From Paulownia fortunei (lineage: Eukaryota; Streptophyta; Magnoliopsida; Lamiales; Paulowniaceae): a DNA stretch of 64,000 bases. Shown in pieces: positions 53,827 through 64,000 of this stretch; positions within the stretch are counted from its first letter, which is position 1, and each line of letters starts with the position of its first letter. The DNA lies in NCBI GenBank assembly GCA_019321725.1, contig JAGSPU010001569.1:496001-560000 (forward strand). The letters are read 5' to 3'. Under the pieces are notes generated by a model. The model did no database searches and was not told the DNA's origin. It worked only from the letters and a program-made list of their open reading frames with translations. Made by a program: the position numbers and the translations under genes.

Positions 53827-55135
53827 TAAATCAATATATATTGATAGAAGTTGAAAGTTAAAGAATTTAAAATAAGCAAATATAACTTTTTCTACTATTT
53901 AATTTAATTATCTTATAATTTATTCCCTTGCAGCATTGCTATAAAAAATGCAGAAACAATATAAACAAAACCATTAGATTGAGAAAGAAAATAAAATTCA
54001 TACGATAATAGATAATCGATATTCAATCATTAGCATTTTTTTTAGTAATTGACACAATTGGCCTTATTAGGCTATCCGATGCAATTACACTTATTAATAT
54101 TATATTTGTTACGTAATTGATTAATTGTTAATTGTTAATTGTAATTGTAGAATACAATAAACCTAATTCGTTTTGTTTATAACTTCTGCATTCTGCCATC
54201 TACATCCTACTTTATTTACATATTTAAATATTATTAGTTGCTAATTGATTAAAATTTTAAATCATATTTTTTAAAAAGTTTCTTTAGGATGACTCTGAGG
54301 AGTACAGTTTACATCTTTTTAATAAAAATTTATAAAATAATAATATATTAATTATTGTGTAACCAGAATTGTAGTAAATCCTTGAGATTCACAAATATGA
54401 AATGAAAAAGTTCGAATGCAAAAATCAATACCCAATTTAAAATGATGGCTCTTTGCTATTTAAATACTGAAAAATGGCACACATAATGTAAACCTTTTTA
54501 TAAGTTGCTTGAGCCAATAAAAAAATACAGTATTCCCTGGATTTGCCAGTATTACCCAGATAAAGCAGCCTCATCTTAAAAGTTTACACCAAGAACTGAA
54601 TTAAGATTTCATTATCTACATGGAAATACAGATAGCTGCAACCAGCAAAGACTTGGTATGGTACTTTTTAACAAGGAAGATGATGCGCTTTATGTTGACA
54701 AATTTGCTACACCAGCAAGTAGCAGTCTAGTAAACCATGTCAAACAAAATTGAGATTATGTTTTTGTTAAGAAAGATGTGCTGCAAAAGATCAATACCTA
54801 AACAAAATATCATCTTCTTCATGTTGAAGACCTAGATTATAACAGGGGAAAACAGCATTTTGCTCCACCTCGGACATGAGATAGAGGAATCAGATGTCAG
54901 TGCTGGCAAAGGAAATTAAACGCACTCTTCCTGTTATCTTAGATATCATTTGGGCCTGCCGGTTCTGACTTGTATATACTTCTTATAAGTATCACTGCTG
55001 ATGTATCCTGCAGTGCCGGTGAAGAGGATAAACACATATGTACTCCTGCTATTGCTTCTGAAGATAAAGTTGTAAGGAGGAGGAAGGATTACTACAAACG
55101 GATTCTAATTACAGACCATGATAAATCACTGATCC
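53827..55135. other. Intergenic between RPL4 and the RVE-like gene
   Basis: AT-rich to about 54500, then more balanced sequence likely to be the 3' UTR and flank of the minus-strand RVE-like gene. No other gene supported. Confidence 0.5.
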
Positions 55136-55170
55136 TTATTCAGCACTGATGACAGTTCCAGGAGAAACCC

Positions 55171-58100
55171 CTACTGCTTTGGTACGACGTCATATGATGA
55201 TAGAACCTCTCTCTGCAGACATATGTGGAAACTGCTTCCAGTAAGTGCATACAAGTATTATCAGCATCATTCTCAGGCTTATTGTCAACAAATAGGTTAT
55301 GAATTTTTTTTAGCTGACCCGAGAGAGAAAGGTAAAAAAGAACTCAAAGGACCCGGGTACTAAGAGAACAAATGAGATCAGGCTCAGATTAAAAAGCCCT
55401 TTAAGAAAATATTTGACAAAAAGTTTTAAAAAAATGCAAGACAACATAAAACTTTTTACATGGTCAATACTGTGCATGCCTTATCTTCACATAGTAAACT
55501 AATTTATGTTGCAACTCCAAATTATTGCACAAAGTAACTGAAACAAATAGAAAAAGAAAACAGCAGACGTCCATTAACTGGTTTGGCTTGAAATAGGTGC
55601 AATCATATTTATATCACAGAAATATAACAAGATCTAATGTAACTTGCAGCACATGGAAAATATGTCTTTGCTGCAAGATACAAAAAATGAGATAAGAGAA
55701 AAGGTAACTATTGTTTTCTCTCTGCCATGTTAATCAACTTAATGAAGGTTGTATGTTAAGCAAAGTAAGCAAATCTATGCACTTTGCCAATAGCTAATGG
55801 TCTTAGGTATTCTTTGACATACCAATCTCTGTGCATACCAATTTCCTTGTCACACTATTATTTGGGGACCACTTGATCGATCGCCTAAATCTTGCGTTTT
55901 TTTTTCTAATTGAGCATGGATATGGTATAGGAACTATTTGCAATTAATCCAACGCCGCCTGGTTGAACCTTTCTATGCATTGAGAGTTACAATATAGAAA
56001 CCTCTAGACAAAATACTGAGGCAACTAGATAAAGAAGAGCACTTACAATTGGTTCAAAATCAGGGCTGGACAAATTGATGGTAAGGTTTCTCATCAATAA
56101 CAAGACCTGCATTTCAGTGTGAAGCAATCAAACTCTGTATACATGCATTTGATTACAAAGATTATGTTTAACATGAACCAGTCAAGCTACCTATCTTTCA
56201 CAGAGATATGCTTCCAAGTTAATCTCCAAAAGGCAAAAGAAATGTAGATCTTAGAGAGTTCCACATAAAACACAGAATACTTTCCGTTGTATGTAAAAAT
56301 GCAATTACAAAGTAAGCAATACATAAGCATCCGGAAAAAAAAAATTGATAAACCTTACATGTCTGGGTGAATATACACATTTTAGCATATACCTAAAAGT
56401 AAAGTATTTGTTACTGGTGTACATCAATACCAAATTAACAGCATCAACTTAACTGAGCTTCAGCTACAACTATGTGCCAGCAGAACTCAAGTAAAAGTGT
56501 GGAGCATTCATATCTAATCCTTGCTACCCAGGTTCATGATGCCAACCACCAACCCCAAATTCTACCACATATATAGTTGGACAAGTCACTCAGTATCATC
56601 TTAATTATGCGATTTTCCACCTTATACTGGAGTAAGTTTCTAGGTTAGGGTATTCAAATGCTTTCTTGCCATAGAAACACAAAGCCAAGCGTCATAAACT
56701 TATCTTGCCAATACATTTGTTCAAAGAAATATTATTTTTTTCTAGATGAGTAGACTTATATACTCGTGTCCTGGATATCTCAAAAGTGTTGCATCAGTAA
56801 AGAGACGGCCATTCACATGAATGTATGTAGTGTAGCCTCGTGTCAATGAATAGATGAGCTGGAGTAACAATTATCCCAAAGAGTTTGAATAGAAAGACTT
56901 TCAGTTGATCAATCTCTTGAAATCTGCAGATCCTTCAAGTTGAATATAACCAGTATCTCCATGACTTTGTTTGACTAGATGCTACTTTAACACCTTTACA
57001 ACATGAGTATTTGATCCTCTTCTCTTCCTACCATCGATGATTACAGTGAAGATTGTTCAGCTGGTTAACAGCAAGGGAAGGACATGTAAAAGGAGGTATC
57101 ACATGGGAGCTGATGCAATCCCATTTACGTGCGGCCCCATATTCATTGAAATGGCTATGAATCTATGCAAAACATCAAAAACTTCTTACCAAGATAAACA
57201 CTCTGGACATATACGCACTCGGAGCAAACACACTCAACCTAAAATGTCAGATTTTCTTTGTTAGTGGATAGGTACAACAGAGATGCTATTGTATGACTAT
57301 ATTTTTATGATGTTCCTATATCATGTACCTTCTTGCAAGGAATTAATTCCACCGCTCATTCTAGGTATGCATGGTCTTCAGGCATGAGATTGTCATAAGA
57401 TAACTAAGTTGACAACGTAATCTGTTCAACTATTTCACTTTAGTAGCAATGTCCTGTATTATGTGTCTTCTTCAAGTCATGTCAACACCTCTCCCTTTCA
57501 TGGCAAGGGAGAATTAATACCAAGCCAGAATACAAAATAGTTTTAGTTCACCATTCCACAAAATAACTTGCATTATTCGTTCCACAAGCAACATAAAGTT
57601 CAAGTGAACTCACTGTTTCAAAATTTATGGGATCCATCTCCTTGAGTTCTGGACATGATCTTTACTATCTGGATCAAAGACACTCCCGATGAAGCCATAG
57701 ACTTCAGCAAAATCCGGAATACCTGAGAACACAAATACAAACCATGAACCACTGACTACATATATTAATAAAATTGTATGCAAGTCCTACAGATATTTTA
57801 TCATGCATTCATTTAGCCATTTATATGTTCCCTATAACTCCAGCCAGAGGAAAGAAAAATGAGTATAGCTACAAATGTTCAATCCCTATGGAAATTCTCA
57901 AAGCCAGTTAGAATGGTGCACAGCGCTTTCATAACCACACTATGTTGAGAATAAAGATGCTTCAAAAGTACTGTATCCCTAGAGGTTGACTTTCATAGCA
58001 AAAGTATCAAGTAACTGGATATCGCCTAACAAATTGACTCCTAAGTTCAGAAGTTGTTCGAACAACCTAGGTAGGGCATTGATTAGTAATTTCTGACAAG

Positions 58101-60061
58101 TACGCCAAGAAACTAAAGGCCCATGAGTTCAGTGACCATGCAAGAGCCCTAACCTAACAAAAATAGAGCTTTTTGACTCAATGCTCAAGAAAGCCATGGT
58201 AATCTGAAGGCTGAAAGGAGAAAAAGAGAAACATGAGATCATGGTGCACTTGACTTAAATCAGGTCAGTTGAATGAAAGAGAAACATGCTGCTGAAGTTT
58301 ACCGTGAAGTACAGAACCTTGCTTTCCCTGATTTGGTAACTCAGAACTTGGTGGTGCTCTCGGTGAACTTCCAAAGCCACTCATACTGCAGTTACTAATT
58401 CTTGCAGCCCCCTTTGATCCAATATCAGCTGAATCAGTAACGTTTATATGTCATAATAAGAGCGGAAAAGTTCCCTTTGATAAGTAAATTCCTAGGCTCT
58501 TTTTCAGGTAAGTAAATATGTATACTTTCTTTTACTTTTTCCTTTGCAAGCATGCACAAATAACATAAATAAATTTTATACATACCTTCAACTCCAAGAA
58601 AATTGTATTCGTTTTCAGATGGCATGCCTCCAGTTGATGGATTGTTTACAAGCAGCGAAGCGTCATCCCATGTTGAATATCCAGGTGCAAGAGAATTCAC
58701 AGACGAAGAAGGATAAGCCACTGATGCTTGTAGTGGCACCAAAACTGCCAAGCATAGTCATGAGAAACAGCGGGTTCAATATGTCAGAAGTACAAAACTT
58801 TAGGCCCAATATCATTTTTCTCTTAGCATAAAGGAAACAAACCGTTTTTGGGTGCCTTCTGTGGATATGGATGAGAAGCTTTACGCTTAGGACGAGGTGG
58901 AGGAACATGAGCTACTGTTCCATTCTTCTGAACCTTTAGAAAGTACTTCTGAGCATGACTCCGAATCTGTCATGAAAATTTTTCAACAGAATTAGTTCAT
59001 GCGTGCATAATTTCAAGGGATAAAAATCCATATAATAATGCTACACAAAAGCAAACAAGAAGGCGGATTTCTTATTTCAAACAAAGTCATGTTTAGTACT
59101 CAGAGCCAATCTTTGGCAACATGGAATTGAGGCCTGGAAATTATATCCTAGAAATGAAAACCAATTCTGTAAACGCGAGCTCCAAGGCCCCAATTCCATA
59201 CAGTCAAATGCAGCCAAACAGTTCTCCAGATCTCCATATCCATGAGAATAAGAGATTATTATCTATTCCAGTTTAGTATCTCAATTCATTATCTGTATAA
59301 GCCTGGTGAATTGCTTGTTGAAATATCATAGAATTCAAGCAGATTGCAATACTATACAGAAGATCAGCAACCCTTACGTAATGACATAAAAGTATGAAAT
59401 GGGCACCTGAATTACTGTCTTTGAGCCAACAAAATCTTCAATTTTCTTCCAATCGCGGTCGAACCTGAATTTCACATCGGAAACAGAGTGATAAGCTCCA
59501 GAAAAATTTGCTCCGTGCTTCACAATACCTTAAAATACTATCCAGGCCTCAAATTTCAAAAAGCGCCTAAAGAAAACTATCAGCTACGTGTTTTCTCAAA
59601 AATCAACAAATTCATAAAACCATGGACAGCATCATAATTTTTAATGCCGCATACGGTTTAGCCTTAATTCATTTCTCATCACTAGTTGCTACAACTACAC
59701 ATATAACTACTTATACGACCACTTAACAAAAAATGTACGTAACTAGATCATATAAAGATAGGATTGGAACAAGTTTTGGAAATCTTTTACTATAGTAAAA
59801 TCAAATTTTGGAAGACAAACAGCTGCGCCAAAAGGGTACTTACACAGAAAACATGTGAAGGATTACAACCATATGTATGATAAAGGAAATGAAGGGAGAG
59901 AGACTTAACAGTTGGAGAGCTTCGAGGAACTTGTCGTGCTCTTCTTCGGTCCAGCTTTCTCTGGACTTGGTTATGGTGTATGGCTTTCGGACCTTCTTGC
60001 CTGACCCGTCACCCGGCTGAGGTGTAGGTGGAGGCGGAGGGTTCGATGAGGTTGAATTCAT
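55171..60061 (-). CDS. REVEILLE/LHY-CCA1-like (LCL) single-MYB transcription factor
   Basis: Nuclear clock-associated activator family that binds evening elements (RVE4/6/8 group). Exons: 59910-60061, 59407-59464, 58843-58966, 58586-58744, 58303-58428, 57614-57722, 56047-56106, 55171-55212. A Pro-rich start is followed by the MYB repeat [20 protein letters not shown] then [16 protein letters not shown], the diagnostic SHAQKYF, and [18 protein letters not shown]. The LCL domain follows: [18 protein letters not shown] and, across exons 6-7, [20 protein letters not shown]. Exon 6 is one A short near 57650. Read as written, exon 8 ends SSYDVVPKQ at 55171. A one-base error there would extend it to a TAA at 55136 with the tail [12 protein letters not shown]. 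About 276-288 residues. Which RVE it is cannot be fixed. Confidence 0.88.
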
Positions 60062-62387
60062 CTGGTGGCGCGCGGCGGAGGTGTTAGTGGGAATGGTTTT
60101 AGTGGTGGTTGTGGTGGCTCAGCGTTGTGTATGTGAGTGCGATTGATAGCTGGGTAGATTGAGGCCAGTCAATTAATCGTTCCCTCGCAACTTGGTGCAA
60201 CGAGGGAAAATGTATGAGCCGATTTAATCGGCTCTTTGGTTGGCCACGTGTGAGAGGGAAATTATAATATGTGCCTAATATTTAGGTACTCATATCTTCC
60301 GCACCATAAAATACTACTGCAACTACTATAAAGTTACAACAACTAGTATAGATAAAATTAGAGAAGTTGCATCAAATTAACAATTCTTATTAAAAGGCTT
60401 ATTGATTAAATTTATTTAAAAAATTTTATAAAATTTTATACTTTATAAAATACTAAAATATGGTAAATTTTATTTTAAAAACAAGCTTTTAAAATATTTA
60501 GATAATACTTAAATATAACATTTTTAAAACCTAAAAATGATATATTTTATTTTATACTTTAGCCGTAGCAACTACGTTGAAATCAAATTTAACAGATGGG
60601 AAGCATATGGTAAGGGGGGTAGGCTCGAGTCCAGTGAATAACGCCCCCGCCCCATTGAACAGCGCCGCCGAGGATACAATTTCAGGCGATTTATTGAGAA
60701 ATTCGAAATCGGGAGGCGGGCCCCATCGCTGATTTGGTTTGATGGTACGTGTGTCTCACCAATCCACTAGTTTTTAACGTGGTCCCGACGTCGTTTCACC
60801 ACTAGTGCTGAGTTCCATGCGCCGTGGATCATAATAGATCCAAGGGCTGAAAAGGGGCTAGCATAGTATGTGGTTTCTAATTGGCCTCGCATGTGACAGA
60901 ACCTAGGCCTGAGTGGGGCCACGTGTCCGGGTCAGGTGACTCGTTGTCTGATTAGCTCCACTCGACATGTCAACGTTTGGGTAAGGCCTGTCAAGTTTCA
61001 GCATATGGGTTTTGGTTTGTAAGTATAAAGTTCGGCCCAAATCTCGGCCTTTCTGAGAACACAAAGATGTACTATGAATTGATTTATCTATTTTACGACG
61101 TCGTGTCTTGTAATAGAGAGAGTTATTATTCTCCCTGTCCCAATACTAGCTTGTATTTAATTCAACGAGAGTTGAGAAAATAAAGTTTATATATCATTTA
61201 CTTATACGAAAAAAAAAAAAATTCTAAGAAAAATAGAGCTTTATATTAATACTTTGAAGACAAATGAGTCAGATTCTAAAAGTTTTTAAGTTTAAACTCA
61301 AATTCATTTTAAAAAATTTGAGCTCAAAGTCGATTAAATTTTTTAATTAGAACTTGATACATATATAGTTAATTCTATTTGAGTTTGGACTCAAACGTAC
61401 ATATTCTAAATAATAATTCTAATACTTAAAAACTAATGTGAATTATATTATTTATTTTTTAAATATAATTATTAGATTATTTAATATAATATTATTATTA
61501 TGTTAAAATTATTAGTATGTTTAAAATATAAAATATTATGATAATCTAAATTTATTATCATTATTATTAACAATACTATTATTATTTTCACTATTATTAT
61601 AGTTACATAATAATATAATACAAAAAAACATAACAAGTTCTCAAACTTCTAAATACCTACGTTTACACTAAAACTTAGAACTCGATATGAGTCTCACTTA
61701 AAACCAACTTAGTAGGCTCATAAATCGACTTAATTTGTTTATAATTTTTTATTAAAAGTCTAAAATAGAAAATAAAAATTATAAAATTAAAATGGATGAA
61801 GTGTTATTATTATATTATCTATGTCATTTATAATTTTAATATTTCATGCATAAAAAATGAAGACTGTGTTTTGTATTTTAGTGAAAAAAATATATCAACG
61901 AACATGACGTACATGTTAAATGAATAGAGTTGAAATAAACAAATAAAACTACTCATATCGATTTAAAATCAATTGGTAAAAACTTATTTGATTTTAATTT
62001 GATAAATATACAAACTAAGCTTGATTAATTTTTTTTTTTATAAAATTTGAAATTCAATTTAAACTCAATTTAAATAAATTAAAAAATAATAAAATTATAT
62101 ACCAAAAAATTAATTTATTTCACCTCAACACGATTAAAACTTATTAAAATACGAACAATCTATCACCATCACAGACTTACTACTGGTACCCTTACTCCAA
62201 CACGATCCACATATATTGCCTTTTGGCCCTTTTTTTATTCAAAAAAAAGATAGCACAAACTGTACTACTTTTTGGATATATTTTATCTTTGTTTATTTAC
62301 TAGTTGATGACAAGTTTTATGATGTTCAAAAAAGAAAAATAAAAACCTGGAATTCCTAATTTTGAAATTAAAATCGCATCATACCAA
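60062..62387. other. RVE-like promoter and AT-rich intergenic
   Basis: Includes a GC-rich island at about 60600-60960, with CCCCCGCCCC and GGCGGGCCCC blocks and a G-box, between AT-rich stretches. 61180-62150 is very AT-rich with no gene supported. Confidence 0.5.
60245..60250. promoter_or_regulatory. G-box CACGTG upstream of the RVE-like gene
   Basis: GGCCACGTGTGAG lies about 185 bases before the start codon; a second CACGTG (GGGGCCACGTGTCC) lies at 60920-60925. G-boxes bind light- and clock-related bHLH/bZIP factors. Motif evidence only. Confidence 0.45.
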
Positions 62388-62804
62388 ATGCGACAACCTC
62401 GATCGAGTCGCCTGCAATATTTGTCGCCAGCTTGGCAGCTTCCAATGATTGCTCCTGAAATTCCAAATCCCAGCGCTAGAAAGACGAAAGCAAGATGTAC
62501 CTATGGATATTCGACTTCGAATCGAAGCCTTTGTTCTCATGATTTGTGGAATATCGCCTCAAGAAAACCGAAAATTCTCAAACCCTGCTTTTCGAAAAGG
62601 CCACCGCCCCAGCAAATTGGCGACATCTGTAATAATAACAGTGAAGGTAATATTGTTTGGTTGTGGAATTCTACATGGAAAAGTGCTTTCGCATGCATGT
62701 GGGTTTTGAATGTTGGATGCCTGATTGTTAACTCCGGGTGCATATCTTGGCCCTCGAAAGGAATATTGTATGGGCAAATAGTTCTGTTTTTTGGGTTAAT
62801 TTAG
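62388..62804 (+). other. Unassigned 138-codon open frame
   Basis: Starts MRQPRSSRLQYLSPAWQLPM and ends YGQIVLFFGLI. The middle is Ser/Pro/Lys-rich (SRKPKILKPCFSKRPPPQQI) and the end hydrophobic (WVLNVGCLIV), so a short membrane-anchored protein is conceivable. GC content is higher than the flanks. An overlapping second frame (62449-62709) is also open, which weakens the case. No family recognised. Confidence 0.25.
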
Positions 62805-64000
62805 AAGAAATTTTGGCTTTCTTGAACTTGGAATTGCGCCATGTGAATATGCAAGTTCGTTCGATTTCAATACGGCTTTGTAGCGTATTTCTAGTACATT
62901 AGTGATTTATAGTAGGAAAAAGGTGTAACCTGGGGGGTGGTGGGGTGTTGTACATGAGCAATTTTCACATACAATGGCTCATATGATGTGGATTGTGGTG
63001 AAGCGCAGCGGGGTTGCTGCTGACATTTTTGGGATGTGATGATTTTTATTTTTTTTTTGGAACTGTATTTAAGAAAAACAAAAGTACCCTGTGTTCTGCA
63101 ATCTTGTTTTGTGCAACAGATGTATAAAGTATATCTTGGCAGCATGATAATGTTGAGGAAAAAAGAGGGATATAGAAATAGTTTAGTGGGGAGTATGGAG
63201 TTTATTTGAAATTTTTAAGTATATTTTTTTCTTGGCTGGGTTTGTGGCTAATGGTAAGAGGAAAAATTAGTAATTTTAGTTATTACCCGTCCAACTTATG
63301 TTGGGCAATGCCTTCGTCATATAAAATCTACATCATGCAAAGACCAAATACATATATAGCTGATCATTGAAGATGCTGACAGATAACCTTTCTTTTATCT
63401 ATGTTTTGTGTCTTCTCCTGAAGTATTATGAATTGCAATATAAATTCCAGTTCTGTCTTGCATTGAAGCTGAGATGTTTGAAATCCGATCAAACTACATA
63501 ATGAAATTTTCTCACCTCATTTCTTTTCACCTTTGGCAGGAGCCGTGTCAAGTAGACAAGTAGTGACATATTTATCTTTTACTTTGATTTTAGCTCAAAA
63601 TGCACTCTTGATTTCCTATGTCCCTGTCCACCCCCCTCAAAATTATATAATGATAAAATCACGAGATTGATCAGTAAGGACTAATAAGACCACCTACATC
63701 TTGCTTTCTCCAAAAAAAAAACCACAGAGAAGACCATATCATGAACTGAAGGAAATGAAAAAGCAACCATGAAAAAGTCGAGCATTCTAGGTTTTGGTGC
63801 AACTTTATGAGCAAAACAGCAAAATATATCTTTGTTTTGACCATTTTACTTATATGATGGCCTTGCATGAGGCTAGTATGGTCCAGAAGAAGCACTAGTC
63901 AGTTTAAATGCTGTTTGGCCCTCATTGGAGCATGATATTAAGTTATACTAGGGCTTTAGAAAAAAGCCTACTTGGAACTGACTGGTAATTTTGGTATGAA
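62805..64000. other. Right-end flank, nothing recognised
   Basis: Mostly AT-rich with a (T)n run near 63048. No reading frame with recognisable homology or splice structure. Confidence 0.5.

Overview
This window is nuclear DNA of a flowering plant, almost certainly a eudicot. The evidence is intron-rich genes with GT-AG junctions, AT-rich intergenic DNA and nine plant-type protein genes. No prokaryotic, organellar or viral gene blocks were seen, and no tRNA, rRNA or CRISPR array was recognised. I cannot name the species. Gene names rest on remembered family sequences, not on a database search.

Layout: 1-2121 (-) 5' part of a MEF7-like PPR gene, cut by the left edge; 4539-5416 (-) nucleolar EBP2; 8635-16568 (-) the 17-exon HECT ubiquitin ligase UPL4; 19108-21664 (-) an NF-YB8/10-type histone-fold transcription factor; 24222-33674 (-) a 15-exon malectin-like/LRR receptor kinase like At1g67720; 38855-42427 (-) cytosolic ascorbate peroxidase; 44344-47846 (+) DEAD-box helicase RH42/RCF1; 51728-53606 (-) ribosomal protein L4; 55171-60061 (-) a REVEILLE/LHY-CCA1-like MYB. 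Only RH42 lies on the + strand, divergent from APX. The genes are ordinary single-locus neighbours, not a pathway cluster. EBP2 and RPL4 share a ribosome-biogenesis theme, and each has promoter motifs typical of that regulon.

The strongest whole-window signal is technical. Eight of the nine genes carry small indels, mostly losses of one base in short homopolymers, inside exons that are otherwise well conserved. I count about 20. Splice phases and expected protein lengths come out exactly when each lesion is taken as a one-base error (or two bases, once). This fits residual consensus errors in a long-read assembly much better than eight independent pseudogenes. APX alone is clean and gives a perfect 250-codon frame.

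The non-coding part holds several mobile-element remnants: two MITE-like inverted-repeat elements (one in the last APX intron, one at 36590-37049), a minus-strand SINE-like element with an internal 102-bp duplication (about 34129-34500), local tandem duplications and microsatellites. I found no convincing undescribed biological system. The most interesting biological leads are a predicted 6-nt micro-exon in the NF-YB gene, the purine-only repeat domain of RH42, a telomere-type heptamer pair read as codons in the PPR gene, and a possible small spliced transcription unit at about 49.3-50.8 kb.
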